NCBI GenBank assembly: GCA_029261195.1
Contig: JAJDBU010000072.1
Span: forward strand, 1-64,000
Direction: 5' to 3'
Length of the DNA: 64,000 bases
DNA from: Nitrospirota bacterium
GTDB lineage: Bacteria; Nitrospirota; Nitrospiria; SBBL01; JAADHI01
The translations under genes and the position numbers were made by a program. Positions within the stretch are counted from its first letter, which is position 1, and every line of letters begins with the position of its first letter. This document shows, in pieces, positions 37,970 to 48,842 of the stretch. Below the pieces are notes generated by a model that was given only the letters and a program-made list of their open reading frames with translations, did not search any database and was not told the origin of the DNA.

Positions 37970-40900
37970 GCGCATCATTGAAGCCTGTGGCCGCAATCGC
38001 TTCATGGTCTTTCTGGGTGTCTTCTTTTTCTCGGCCTGGGGAATCTGGGCGATGGCACGCATTCCCCTGGATGCCATTCCCGATTTGTCTGACGTGCAGG
38101 TCATCGTCTTTACCGATTGGCCGGGGCGTAGCCCCACGCTGATTGAGGATCAAATTACCTATCCCATTGTCACGGCCATGACCGCCGCGCCGAAAGTGAA
38201 ATATGCGCGCGGGCAGTCTTTTTTGGGTCTCTCCTTTGTGAATGTGGTCTTTGAAGACGGCACGGACATGTACTGGGCGAGAAGCCGCGTCATGGAATAT
38301 ATGCAATCCGTCTCAGGCAAGCTGCCGGAAGGCGTTACGCCCACGCTGGGACCGGATGCGACCGGCGTCGGCTGGGTTTTTGAATATGCACTCGTCGATG
38401 AATCGGGTGAACACGATCTCTGGGAGTTGACCTCCTTTCAGGATTGGACGCTGCGTTACTGGCTGCAATCTGTGCCGGGTGTGGCCGAGGTCGCCACCAT
38501 TGGCGGCATGGTCAAGCAATATCAAATCGTACTCGATCCGAACAAACTCCTGGCCTACAAGATCCCCTTACTTACAGTCATTCAAGCCGTTCGAGAGAGT
38601 AATAACGATGTCGGCGGACGCGTGGTTGAGCTTTCGGAGCGGGAATACATGCTGCGGGGTCTGGGCTATATCCAAAACCTGGATGATCTGCGCGATATTT
38701 CTCTGGCCCTGCGCGGTGATGGCACGCCCATCTTTTTAGGCGATGTTGCGCGTGTGCAGATCGGGCCGGACATGCGACGCGGGCTTGCGGATTTGGACGG
38801 AGAAGGGGAGGTGGTCGGAGGCGTTGTCATCATGCGTTTCGGCGAAAATGCCTTGAATGTCATCGAAGGCGTGAAAGCCAAACTCAAAGAAATCGAAAGC
38901 TCACTGCCCAAAGGCGTGAAGATTGTCACGACTTACGACCGCTCCGATCTTATTTACGGCGCGATTGACACTCTGCGTGAAAAACTGGTCGAGATTACCG
39001 TCGTCGTCAGTATCATTTGTATTCTGTTTTTGCTGCATTTTCGTTCGGCGCTGGTGGCGATTTTAACCCTGCCTGTCGCCATTTTGATTTCTTTTATTGC
39101 GATGTATTATTTGGGACTCAGCTCCAACGTCATGTCTTTGGGCGGCATTGCGATTGCCGTGGGGGCGATGGTGGATGCCTCCATCGTCATGATCGAAAAT
39201 GCCCATAGCCGCTTGGAGGAGAAACCCGATGCCGACCGTACCACGGTCATCATCGAAGCCGCAAAAGAACTGGGCCGACCTCTGTTTTTTTCACTGCTCA
39301 TCATCACCGTTTCTTTCATGCCCATCTTTACGCTCGAATTTCAGGAGGGACGGCTGTTTAAACCCCTGGCCTATACCAAAACCTTCGCCATGTTTTTTGC
39401 GGCCATTGTTTCCATTACCCTGGTTCCGGCTCTCATGACCCTGTTGATTCGCGGCAAGATCACCCCCGCCGCCAAGAACCCGGCCAATCGTTTGCTCGTG
39501 TGGATCTATCGCCCCTTTTTGAAAGCCGTACTGCGGTTTCGTTTCATTACATTGATCCTGGCCTTGGTGGGCTTGGCTGCGACCCTGCCCGTTTTTCAAG
39601 AACTCGGTACCGAATTCATGCCGCCTTTAAACGAAGGCACGATGCTCTACATGCCGACCACGCTGCCGGGACTCTCCATCCGCGAAGCCAAGGCGATCTT
39701 GCAAAAACAAAATAGGATGCTGAAGGAATTCCCCGAAGTCGAACATGTGTTCGGGAAAATCGGACGCGCCAAGACCTCGACAGATCCCGCGCCACTCAAC
39801 ATGGTCGAAACCGTTGTCACCTTCAAAGCCCGCGATCAATGGCGAGCGGGTTTGACTTGGGACGAACTCATTGACGAGATGGACGCCAAGTTGCAATTTC
39901 CGGGCATGCCCAATATCTGGTGGATGCCCATTCAAACCCGGAACGAAATGCTGGCGACCGGGATTCGCAGCACCCTCGGCATTAAAATTTTAGGGCCGGA
40001 TTTGGCGGAGATTGAAAAAATTGCCATTGAGATGGAAGGCATTCTTAAACACAAAACAGATGCACGTTCGGTATTTGCCGAACGTGTCACCGGGGGCTAT
40101 TACATTGATTTTAAAATCAAACGCCGCGAAGCCGCGCGTTATGGCCTGCGCGTGAAAGACTTGAACGACGTTATCGAATCGGCCATCGGCGGTAAAAACA
40201 TTGCTCAAACGGTCGAAGGGCGCGAACGCTATCCCATCAACGTGCGCTACGCGCGTGAACTTCGAGATAATCCGGAATCTCTGCGCCGGGTCTTGGTCGC
40301 CACATCGACCGGTGCGCAAATTCCGCTGGGACAAGTGGCCGAAATCTCTATCAATCAAGGCCCGCCGATGGTGCGGGATGAAAATGGTTCATTGGCCGGT
40401 TTTGTGTTTGTGGACGGCGTGAGCGGTGACCTCGGCAGCTTCGTAGAAAAGGCAAAAAAAATTGTACAGGAGAACCTAAAGTTGCCCGCAGGCTATTCCT
40501 TAGTTTGGGCAGGACAATATCAATACATGTTACGCGCTAAAGAAAAACTGGCCGTGGTTGTTCCCATGACCCTGCTCATTATCTTTGTGGCGCTCTACAT
40601 CAATTTTAAGTCCATCGCACGCAGCATGATCGTGCTCTTCAGCGTGCCCTTCGCCCTCATCGGCGGCATTTGGGCCTTGAAATTATTGAACTACAACATG
40701 AGTGTCGCCGTCTGGGTGGGCTTGATCGCACTGGCGGGTGTGGCCTCCGAAATGGGGGTGGTCATGGTGTCCTTTTTAGACGAAGCTCTGTCCTCAAAAA
40801 AAGAAGCTTTGACGGGAGAGAACCTACTTACTTTCATCGCAGAAGGCGCGGCTAAACGCGTGCGCCCAGTCATGATGACTGCCGCGACCACCTTTATCGG

Positions 40901-41057
40901 CTTGATTCCTATTTTATGGAGTACGGGCACTGGCGCAGACGTCATGAAACGTATCGCCGCACCCATGGTCGGCGGCATGATCTCAGCGACGGTGTTGACC
41001 TTGTTGTTGATTCCGGCGATTTATTCACTGTTTCGTCAATGGGAGCTGCGATCTTGA
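37962..41057 (+). CDS. cusA: CusA-like heavy-metal RND transporter (Cu/Ag type)
   Basis: IPDLSDVQVIVFTDWPGRSPTLIEDQITYPI, GAMVDASIVMIENAH; Met in LYMPTTLPGLS and EMLATGIRS as in CusA. Confidence 0.92.
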   Translation: MIERIIEACGRNRFMVFLGVFFFSAWGIWAMARIPLDAIPDLSDVQVIVFTDWPGRSPTLIEDQITYPIVTAMTAAPKVKYARGQSFLGLSFVNVVFEDGTDMYWARSRVMEYMQSVSGKLPEGVTPTLGPDATGVGWVFEYALVDESGEHDLWELTSFQDWTLRYWLQSVPGVAEVATIGGMVKQYQIVLDPNKLLAYKIPLLTVIQAVRESNNDVGGRVVELSEREYMLRGLGYIQNLDDLRDISLALRGDGTPIFLGDVARVQIGPDMRRGLADLDGEGEVVGGVVIMRFGENALNVIEGVKAKLKEIESSLPKGVKIVTTYDRSDLIYGAIDTLREKLVEITVVVSIICILFLLHFRSALVAILTLPVAILISFIAMYYLGLSSNVMSLGGIAIAVGAMVDASIVMIENAHSRLEEKPDADRTTVIIEAAKELGRPLFFSLLIITVSFMPIFTLEFQEGRLFKPLAYTKTFAMFFAAIVSITLVPALMTLLIRGKITPAAKNPANRLLVWIYRPFLKAVLRFRFITLILALVGLAATLPVFQELGTEFMPPLNEGTMLYMPTTLPGLSIREAKAILQKQNRMLKEFPEVEHVFGKIGRAKTSTDPAPLNMVETVVTFKARDQWRAGLTWDELIDEMDAKLQFPGMPNIWWMPIQTRNEMLATGIRSTLGIKILGPDLAEIEKIAIEMEGILKHKTDARSVFAERVTGGYYIDFKIKRREAARYGLRVKDLNDVIESAIGGKNIAQTVEGRERYPINVRYARELRDNPESLRRVLVATSTGAQIPLGQVAEISINQGPPMVRDENGSLAGFVFVDGVSGDLGSFVEKAKKIVQENLKLPAGYSLVWAGQYQYMLRAKEKLAVVVPMTLLIIFVALYINFKSIARSMIVLFSVPFALIGGIWALKLLNYNMSVAVWVGLIALAGVASEMGVVMVSFLDEALSSKKEALTGENLLTFIAEGAAKRVRPVMMTAATTFIGLIPILWSTGTGADVMKRIAAPMVGGMISATVLTLLLIPAIYSLFRQWELRS

Positions 41058-41182
41058 GCGAGGAGTCTAGGATTTAAAATTCGAAAAAGACAGTAAAATA
41101 CTTATAAGGAAATTTCCCATATGCTTACCGCTATGTTAATATCTCTTGGGGATAATCTGCTAAGCTCATATATGGAGTCAAG

Positions 41183-41806
41183 GTGATCTGGGTTGGTTTA
41201 ACCGGGGGCATTGCGAGCGGGAAAAGCACGGTCTCTCAGTTTCTAAAACAAGAGGGAGCCTTCATCATTGATGCCGATAATATCGTCCATAGGCTGCTTT
41301 CTCAAAAGAGCGAAGTGATCGAATCGATAGTCGGGCATTTCGGGAAAAAAGTTGTGAATGCCGCTGGACAGATTGACCGCAAGCGTCTTGGCAAAATCAT
41401 TTTTCGTGACCCGGAAAAACGCATGACCCTGAACAAGATCGTTCACCCCTGCGTTTTTGAAGAATCGGAGGCCGAAAAAAATCGCATTGCGAATCAAGAT
41501 CCGAAGGCCGTGATCATTTTTGATGCGGCTCTTTTAATTGAAACCGGGGCTTATCAAAAAATGGACTGGAACCTTTTGGTCTATTTGGATCATAGGACTC
41601 AAATCAATCGCTTGATCAAACGAGATCATCTGACACAAGAGGATGCAGAGCGACGGATCAAGGCGCAAATATCTATCGATGATAAAATAAGACGGGTCAA
41701 TGAAGTCATCGATAACCGATATCCCCGTCATGAGGTAGAAAATGCTGTACATCAAATCTACCTCAGACTGAAAAGAAAGGCCGGAACATCTATTACCTGT
41801 TCATGA
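41183..41806 (+). CDS. coaE: Dephospho-CoA kinase
   Basis: VGLTGGIASGKSTVSQFL, DADNIVH, FDAALLIETG. Confidence 0.95.
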   Translation: MIWVGLTGGIASGKSTVSQFLKQEGAFIIDADNIVHRLLSQKSEVIESIVGHFGKKVVNAAGQIDRKRLGKIIFRDPEKRMTLNKIVHPCVFEESEAEKNRIANQDPKAVIIFDAALLIETGAYQKMDWNLLVYLDHRTQINRLIKRDHLTQEDAERRIKAQISIDDKIRRVNEVIDNRYPRHEVENAVHQIYLRLKRKAGTSITCS

Positions 41807-41847
41807 CTTAATTATCTTAATTCCATAAAAAGGGAGAAAACAAAATA

Positions 41848-42750
41848 ATGCATACACATAAAATCACAAAAGCCGTCATTCCCGCAGCCGGATTAGGTAC
41901 ACGATTTTTACCGGCCACAAAGGCCTCTCCAAAAGAGATGCTGCCCCTCGTCGATAAACCTCTGATTCAATACGTCGTCGAAGAGGCCGTTGCCTCGGGC
42001 ATCGAACAAATCATCATCGTCACGGGCCGGGGAAAGCGAGCCATTGAGGATCACTTTGATATCTCTTTTGAGTTGGAAGAAACACTGAAACAAACGGGTA
42101 AAGAACGCTTGATCCCCGGCTTGCGACAAATTTCTGACATGGCCGATTTTTGTTATATTCGCCAAAGCGAGCCACGTGGCCTGGGTCATGCCATCCTCTG
42201 CGCAAAACACGTTATCGGGGACGAGCCTTTTGCGGTATTACTGGGAGATGACATCATTGATGTGGATCATGGTGTTCCCGCCCTGAAACAGATGGTCAAT
42301 ATTTTCAAATCCAACCCCACCCCCCTCATCGGGATTCAGCGCGTTTTGAAATCAGAGGTTCACCATTACGGCATTCTTGATGCCGTAGCGACACACGACG
42401 ATCTTTATAAAATCAATGACCTGGTTGAAAAACCGTCAGTGGAAGACGCCCCTTCAGACCTTGCCGTCATCGGAAGATACATCCTGATTCCTGAAATCTT
42501 CGAACTGCTCGAAAAGACTCCGCCCGGAAAAGGCAATGAAATCCAGCTCACCGACGCACTTAAGGAACTTGTCAGATTGAAAACAATGTATGGCTACCTA
42601 ATAGAAGGGAACCGCTATGATGCCGGTGACAAACTCGGTTTTCTTAAAGCCACCGTCGAGATCGGCCTAAAAAACACCGAGTTAGGAAAAAGCTTCGAAG
42701 AGTATATCAAAGGACTTTCTTTGGTGAGAGAAGGCCTGCTCAAGGCCTGA
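41848..42750 (+). CDS. galU: UTP-glucose-1-phosphate uridylyltransferase
   Basis: KAVIPAAGLGTRFLPATKASPKEMLPLVDKPLIQYVVEEA. Confidence 0.96.
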   Translation: MHTHKITKAVIPAAGLGTRFLPATKASPKEMLPLVDKPLIQYVVEEAVASGIEQIIIVTGRGKRAIEDHFDISFELEETLKQTGKERLIPGLRQISDMADFCYIRQSEPRGLGHAILCAKHVIGDEPFAVLLGDDIIDVDHGVPALKQMVNIFKSNPTPLIGIQRVLKSEVHHYGILDAVATHDDLYKINDLVEKPSVEDAPSDLAVIGRYILIPEIFELLEKTPPGKGNEIQLTDALKELVRLKTMYGYLIEGNRYDAGDKLGFLKATVEIGLKNTELGKSFEEYIKGLSLVREGLLKA

Positions 42751-42883
42751 TTTGTTTTCAGAAGACGAAATTCAACTCAGACTTTGTCAGAGCTTCCTTA
42801 AGCGCTAAGATACATTGCCTTGGCTTCTTTCCCTCGTGTACAATGCGCTTTTTTTGTTGCCAACCCTCCTAGAGGAGTACTGC

Positions 42884-45271
42884 GTGTCTGAGCCGAGCGA
42901 AAACGAAATCAAAGAGATTGAAATCCCGACTAAACTGCCTCTGCTGCCTGTCAGGGATATTGTTGTTTTTCCTCACATGGTTCTTCCGCTCTTTGTTGGC
43001 CGTGCGATGTCGGTCAAGGCCATCGAAAAGGCGGTCTCCGAAAACCGGATGGTCCTACTCGTTGCGCAAAAATCTTTAGAGGTGGAATCCCCGAAACCCG
43101 CCGACATCTACAGGCTGGGCACCGTCGGCACAATCATGCGGATGCTGAAGCTTTCAGACGGTCGCATTAAAATATTGGTTCAAGGACTCTCAAAAGCAAA
43201 GATTACCTCCTTTTCAAAAAGAACGCCTTATTATCAAGTCAAGATTCAAAATATCGAAGAGACCCCTTTTGTAAAGATACCGCCTGAAGTCGAGGCCATT
43301 GTTCGCATGGTGAAGGAACAGATGGAGAAAGCCATCTCCTTCGGAAAATTTCTTGTGCCTGATGTGATTGCCTTAATTGAAAATCTGGAAGATCCCGGCC
43401 GCTTGGCCGACCTGATCGCATCCAACCTGGGCCTTAAAGTTGAGGCAGCCCAGGAAATTCTTGAAACGATCGACCCTGTTGAGCGCCTCCGGAAAGTCAG
43501 TGCCCTCATGGCAAAAGAACTTCATGTGATGGGCATGCAACAAAAGATTCAGACAGAAGCCAAGGGAGAAATGGACAAGGTTCAGCGGGAATATTATTTA
43601 AGAGAACAAGTCAAAGCCATCCAAAAAGAGCTGGGAGAGGTTGATGAGCGCGCCAAGGAAGTCGAAGAATTCCGTGAGAAAATTACCGCGGCGAAAATGC
43701 CTCAGAAAGTTTTAAAAGAAGCGAATAAGCAACTCCGGCGTCTTGAACAGATGCACCCCGACTCATCGGAGGCCTCGACGGTTCGGACCTATCTTGAGTG
43801 GATGGCGGAGCTGCCCTGGAGTAAACAGACAAAGGATAAACTCGATATTGGCGCAGCCCAAAAAGTACTGGATGCCGATCACTACGACCTTGAAAAAGTC
43901 AAAGAACGCATACTCGAATACCTTGCCGTGCGAAAGATGAAGGGGAAAATGAAAGGGACGATTCTCTGTTTTGTCGGACCGCCCGGCGTTGGCAAAACCT
44001 CACTCGGGAAGTCCATCGCACGTGCACTCGGTAGGAAATTTGTACGGATTTCCCTTGGCGGCATGCGGGATGAAGCGGAGATTCGCGGACACCGTCGGAC
44101 CTATGTGGGAGCCCTCCCGGGCCGTTTGATCCAGGGAATGAAGCAGGCGGGCACAATGAACCCGGTTTTTATGATGGATGAAATCGACAAGATCGGCAGC
44201 GATTTTCGGGGAGATCCCGCATCGGCCCTGTTGGAGGTCCTCGACCCGGAACAGAACCGAGACTTTTCCGACCACTACCTTGCAGTCCCTTACGATCTTT
44301 CCCGGGTCATGTTTATCACCACGGCCAACCAGATTGACCCGATTCCGATTCCCCTGCGTGACCGGATGGAAATGATTGATCTTTCTGGTTACACAACGGA
44401 AGAAAAAGTCGGTATCGCAAAGCACTTTTTACTTCCGAGACAACTTGAAGAACATGGCACTTCGCCGAAGCGGGTTAAAATTTCAGATGGGGCAATTGAG
44501 AAAATTGTAACCGATTACACCCGTGAAGCCGGCGTTCGGAATCTGGAGCGGAAAATCGCCCAGGTGCTCAGAAAAGTTGCTCGCCGTCTCGCCGAGGGAG
44601 AAAAAAAGCACACGTCGGTGACACCGGCCAACCTCCACCGTTTTCTGGGCATTCCCAAATTTTTACCGGAGATGGAGATTGAGACCGATGAAGTGGGTGT
44701 GGCAACCGGGATGGCCTGGACGCCTACCGGAGGGGATATCATTCGAATCGAGGCGGCCATGATGTCCGGCAAGGGAGCCCTTACGCTCACCGGTTCCCTG
44801 GGTGACGTTATGAAGGAATCTGCCCAGACCGCCCTTTCTTTTATCCGCTCTCAGGAAAAAAGTCTCAAGATCAACGCCGACATCTTTGCTAAAAATGATC
44901 TTCATCTGCATGTCCCGGCAGGCGCCATCCCGAAAGATGGTCCCTCTGCCGGCATTACCATCGCCTCCGCCTTAGCCTCCGCCCTGACCGAAACTGCCCT
45001 AAGGCGAGACATTGCCATGACCGGAGAGATTACGCTTCGTGGCAGGGTACTTCCCATCGGTGGACTGAAAGAAAAGATTCTGGCCGCAAAACGCGCAGGT
45101 TTGGAGAGTATCATCCTTCCGAAGCAAAACGAAAAAGACCTTGAAGAGATTCCAAAGCACCTGCAAAAAGGTCTGAAGTTTATCTTCGCCGCCCATATGG
45201 AAGATGTGCTTGCAGTGATCTTTCAGAAAAAAAGACCGGCAAGAAAGCCGCCCGGCAAGAAGACTATATGA
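42884..45271 (+). CDS. lon: ATP-dependent protease Lon (class La)
   Basis: [58 protein letters not shown] start at 42884 behind GAGGAG. Confidence 0.95.
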   Translation: MSEPSENEIKEIEIPTKLPLLPVRDIVVFPHMVLPLFVGRAMSVKAIEKAVSENRMVLLVAQKSLEVESPKPADIYRLGTVGTIMRMLKLSDGRIKILVQGLSKAKITSFSKRTPYYQVKIQNIEETPFVKIPPEVEAIVRMVKEQMEKAISFGKFLVPDVIALIENLEDPGRLADLIASNLGLKVEAAQEILETIDPVERLRKVSALMAKELHVMGMQQKIQTEAKGEMDKVQREYYLREQVKAIQKELGEVDERAKEVEEFREKITAAKMPQKVLKEANKQLRRLEQMHPDSSEASTVRTYLEWMAELPWSKQTKDKLDIGAAQKVLDADHYDLEKVKERILEYLAVRKMKGKMKGTILCFVGPPGVGKTSLGKSIARALGRKFVRISLGGMRDEAEIRGHRRTYVGALPGRLIQGMKQAGTMNPVFMMDEIDKIGSDFRGDPASALLEVLDPEQNRDFSDHYLAVPYDLSRVMFITTANQIDPIPIPLRDRMEMIDLSGYTTEEKVGIAKHFLLPRQLEEHGTSPKRVKISDGAIEKIVTDYTREAGVRNLERKIAQVLRKVARRLAEGEKKHTSVTPANLHRFLGIPKFLPEMEIETDEVGVATGMAWTPTGGDIIRIEAAMMSGKGALTLTGSLGDVMKESAQTALSFIRSQEKSLKINADIFAKNDLHLHVPAGAIPKDGPSAGITIASALASALTETALRRDIAMTGEITLRGRVLPIGGLKEKILAAKRAGLESIILPKQNEKDLEEIPKHLQKGLKFIFAAHMEDVLAVIFQKKRPARKPPGKKTI

Positions 45272-45339
45272 AAACTCCCATGAACGCCTTGACAGCTAAA
45301 GCTGCGCCCATGGAAGGTTATATGACCCTATGAAAGCTG

Positions 45340-46368
45340 ATGACAATGAAGGGAATGGGCGAATTCGACTTCATTGAGCGGATTCAAAAACGATTTCCAT
45401 CATCTGAAAAAATTCCTGTAGGCATCGGGGACGATGCCGCAGCGCTAAGCTTCTCCCCGAATAATCTCACCCTTCTGACTACAGACAGCCTCATTGAAAA
45501 AACCCATTTCGATCGCGCTTACTGCACCTTTTTTCAGGTCGGGTATAAGGCTGTCTCCGTCAATTTAAGTGACATTGCCGCAATGGGCGGGAGGCCTCGT
45601 TATTTTCTGATCTCCTTAGGTTTGCCGCCTGACATTCAAATCAACGATCTTGATGCCCTCTACCGTGGCATCGCAAGGGCTAGCCGTGAAGCGGGTATTC
45701 ACTTGGTCGGCGGGAACACCACAGTGACGCAAGGCAATTTTTTTATTTCCATTACCCTCGCCGGAGAGGTTGCTCCCAAAAGACTGGTCCGGAGGTCAGG
45801 AGCCAGTGAGGGCGATAGACTGTATGTGACCGGGACTTTAGGGGATGCCGCCGCCGGACTTGCACTGCTCAGGTCGGGAGACGACCCGTACTCTTTTTCA
45901 AGGCTTGTTCACAGGCAGCAGAGCCCTATGGCGCGTGTGAATGAAGGTTTGCTTCTGGCGGATCAGGAGATTGCATCCGCCATGATTGATATTTCGGATG
46001 GTCTCACTGCCGACCTTGGACACATGATGAAGCAGAGTCATGTCGGTGCGACACTTGAGTTAGCGCAGATCCCAATCTCTCCCGCATTGAAACGCTACGC
46101 CTTAAAGGCTGGAGTCGATGCCTTGGACTTTGCTTTGTATGGCGGAGAAGATTACGAATTACTTTTTTCTGTGCCGGAGAAAAGGCTTCATAAGCTGGAG
46201 CGCTTGATTGGGGAAGACGTGATTCAGGCGATTCAAATAGGCAGGCTGATATCAACAAGAAAAGGGCTTGTTGGTCGGGATGACAAAGGAAAACTCAATA
46301 AAATAAGCCCAAAGGGCTATGACCATCTTCGATTGAATCAGGAAAAGACGCAATCGACTCAAAGTTGA
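45340..46368 (+). CDS. thiL: Thiamine-monophosphate kinase
   Basis: GEFDFIERI, VGIGDDAAAL, TTDSLIEKTHFD, GGNTT, ALYGGEDYELLF. Confidence 0.93.
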   Translation: MTMKGMGEFDFIERIQKRFPSSEKIPVGIGDDAAALSFSPNNLTLLTTDSLIEKTHFDRAYCTFFQVGYKAVSVNLSDIAAMGGRPRYFLISLGLPPDIQINDLDALYRGIARASREAGIHLVGGNTTVTQGNFFISITLAGEVAPKRLVRRSGASEGDRLYVTGTLGDAAAGLALLRSGDDPYSFSRLVHRQQSPMARVNEGLLLADQEIASAMIDISDGLTADLGHMMKQSHVGATLELAQIPISPALKRYALKAGVDALDFALYGGEDYELLFSVPEKRLHKLERLIGEDVIQAIQIGRLISTRKGLVGRDDKGKLNKISPKGYDHLRLNQEKTQSTQS

Positions 46369-46563
46369 GTCCCTCGGCTAAGGCGCTAAGCCGTAACTCT
46401 AAACGCTTAGCTGTACAAAACACCCCGAATTGCCTCTGTATCTGTTGCACCGGGAAATTACTAAGGCATTTTCCGCAATGTTTAAGAGAAGAAGGTTAAG
46501 TATCGGGCTGGTGAAATTGATGCTTACCGAAGTGTCCGCAATAAAAAGAGCCTGGTCTTCAGT

Positions 46564-46680
46564 TTACTGATTGGCAAAAAGATTTGTCGTGGGCGATATG
46601 ACGATGACCAATTGGAAGATGATAAATCCGACGAGCAACATTGCAGCAACGTAGGCGGCTGATTTCAAATGCTTTTTCAT
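46564..46680 (-). CDS. Small single-TM membrane protein (38 aa, not in ORF track)
   Basis: ATG preceded by GGAGGTTAGC; MKKHLKSAAYVAAMLLVGFIIFQLVIVISPTTNLFANQ*. Confidence 0.6.
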   Translation of the reverse strand: MKKHLKSAAYVAAMLLVGFIIFQLVIVISPTTNLFANQ

Positions 46681-46766
46681 GCTAACCTCCAAAATATAAA
46701 TGCTAGACCCTACCGAAAAAAGACCTTCCTTGTCAATGTGCCTGACTGTCTCCTTAAATTTTTGTG

Positions 46767-47597
46767 CTAGTCTCCATCCTGGGTGAAGGCATAGCTGCCG
46801 GTTTTTTCAGTGAAGGGGAGGAGTAATATTTTTGGTAGTGTCAGCTTCATCGGGTCTCTGAATTGATCCAGTCCGATGGTCATGCCGAGATAACCCTCTT
46901 GTGGATGGTGTTTATAGGTTCCCAATAGCATGTCCCACCAGGGCAGGTTAAAACCGAAGTTGCGGTTGGTCTCTTCACGAATGACGGAGTGGTGAATGAG
47001 GTGCATGTCGGGCGTCACGATGAAGCAGCGTAGAATCCCATCAATTTTTTTCGGGATCTGCACATTGCTGTGATTGAACATCGCCGTCATGTTGAGCAGC
47101 ACTTCAAAGATCAGGACAGCTTCCGGCGAGGCGCCGATGAATACGACACTGGCCAGTTTGATGCCCATTGACAGGATGATTTCAATGGGATGAAAACGGG
47201 AACCCGAGGTGACATCCAGGTCGAGGTCGGCATGATGGACCATGTGGAGTCTCCACAAGGCCGGCACGGCATGGAACATGACATGTTGAAGGTAGATGAT
47301 GAGGTCGAGCGTGATGACGGCCAAGAACAGGGATAGCCATTCAGGACAGCGCCAGTAGTTTAATATGCCCCAGCCCTCTTGATCTGCAAGCACGGCTGCA
47401 CCGACTGCGGCGCTTGAAAAGAGGGCTCGAAGCAAAAGAGTGTTAATCAGCGTGATGCCGATATTGGTAAGCCAGCGTTTCGGTTTTGAAGTGCTAAGGG
47501 GTCGCCTTGGGGACAGGGACTCCCAAAGGGCCATCAGGGCAAAAACACCCAAGAAGCAAAGCGCCCGGATTGTGGGTTCATGCTCAATCATGGTCAC
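46767..47597 (-). CDS. Fatty acid hydroxylase / sterol desaturase family membrane protein
   Basis: His clusters QHVMFHAVPALWRLHMVHHADLDLD...HLIHHS. Confidence 0.87.
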   Translation of the reverse strand: MTMIEHEPTIRALCFLGVFALMALWESLSPRRPLSTSKPKRWLTNIGITLINTLLLRALFSSAAVGAAVLADQEGWGILNYWRCPEWLSLFLAVITLDLIIYLQHVMFHAVPALWRLHMVHHADLDLDVTSGSRFHPIEIILSMGIKLASVVFIGASPEAVLIFEVLLNMTAMFNHSNVQIPKKIDGILRCFIVTPDMHLIHHSVIREETNRNFGFNLPWWDMLLGTYKHHPQEGYLGMTIGLDQFRDPMKLTLPKILLLPFTEKTGSYAFTQDGD

Positions 47598-47618
47598 TGT
47601 AGAAGCCCCCGGCCAGGG

Positions 47619-48656
47619 CTATTGTTCCGCCAGGATTGCAGCGCTTTTTTGATGAACCCTATCAATGACCGCTTCCACGGCCTCTAAAGGCGTTTCAGGC
47701 AAGATGCCGTGGCCTAAGTTGAAGATGTGTCCGGGGCGTTTTCCCGCACGCTTGAGGATGTTATCCACCCGTTTTTCAATCTCCGGAATCGGGGCAAAAA
47801 GAGTCAGGGGGTCGAGGTTACCCTGGACGGCGACATCGTGTCCTAAGCGATTCCAGGCTTCATCAAGCTCAACTCGCCAGTCCAGGCCGATGACATCGCC
47901 ACCGGCCTCTTTTTGCTGATCAAGCAGGGTTGAGGTTCCGGTTCCAAAATGGAGGACCGGCACACCAAAGGTATGGAGTTCGGTCATGAGTTGTTTCATA
48001 TGGGGGAAAACGTATCGACGGTAATCTCCGGGAGAAAGGGTGCCAATCCAGCTGTCAAAAATCTGAATGGCCTGTGCTCCTGCTTTGACTTGGGCGGCAA
48101 GGTAGTCTGCGATGACACGGCCCAGTTTTGACATTAATTGAGTCCAGAGCTCCGGTGCGCCATACATCATTTTTTTTGTATGGAGATAGTTTCGGGAAGA
48201 GCTGCCTTCGATCATGTAACTGGCCAGGGTAAAAGGCGCCCCTGAAAATCCGATTAAGGGCACATTGAGGGCGGCGCGAACCTGGCGGATTGACTGGAGC
48301 ACAAAGGCTAATGATTCTTCGGGTTCAACCGGTTTCAATGCCTCGATATCTTTTTTATCTCGAAGCGGATTGTGGATGACCGGGCCCTCCCCTTTGACAA
48401 ACTCAAGATTGAGACCCATCGGCTCTAGCGGCAGCAGGATGTCGGCGAAGATAATTGAGGCGTCAAAATCGAAGCGTTCAATCGGTTGCAGGGTGACTTC
48501 GGTGGCCAGATCGGGAGTTTTACAGACGGTCAAGAGTGAATGTTTCGCCCGGATGTCACGAAAGGCCTTCATGTAACGCCCAGCTTGGCGCATAAACCAG
48601 ACCGGGGTGGCGTCTACCGGTTCACGCCGACAAGCCCTTAAAAATCGATCATTCAT
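47619..48656 (-). CDS. hemE: Uroporphyrinogen decarboxylase
   Basis: FLRACRREPVDATPVWFMRQAGRYMKAFR, IIFADILLPLEPMG, HFGTGTSTLL; start at MNDRF. Confidence 0.96.
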   Translation of the reverse strand: MNDRFLRACRREPVDATPVWFMRQAGRYMKAFRDIRAKHSLLTVCKTPDLATEVTLQPIERFDFDASIIFADILLPLEPMGLNLEFVKGEGPVIHNPLRDKKDIEALKPVEPEESLAFVLQSIRQVRAALNVPLIGFSGAPFTLASYMIEGSSSRNYLHTKKMMYGAPELWTQLMSKLGRVIADYLAAQVKAGAQAIQIFDSWIGTLSPGDYRRYVFPHMKQLMTELHTFGVPVLHFGTGTSTLLDQQKEAGGDVIGLDWRVELDEAWNRLGHDVAVQGNLDPLTLFAPIPEIEKRVDNILKRAGKRPGHIFNLGHGILPETPLEAVEAVIDRVHQKSAAILAEQ

Positions 48657-48778
48657 TTTTACTCCTAAGTAATGGTTATCGCTGAGAAAAAGTCGGCGGA
48701 TTTTAGCACTCCCCTTTGGGGGAGTCAATGACGCTTTGGAAGCCAATTTTCCTGGTTTGAGCCTTCTAAAAGACTTGT

Positions 48779-48829
48779 CATATCCCTTCTCTGTAGGGAC
48801 GGTTTTTATTCTTACAGAGAAGGGATATG
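48779..48829. terminator. 17-bp perfect inverted repeat between convergent-independent genes; terminator or repeat
   Basis: catatcccttctctgta (48779-48795) / tacagagaagggatatg (48813-48829). Confidence 0.6.
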
Positions 48830-48842
48830 GGAATTCGGGCGA

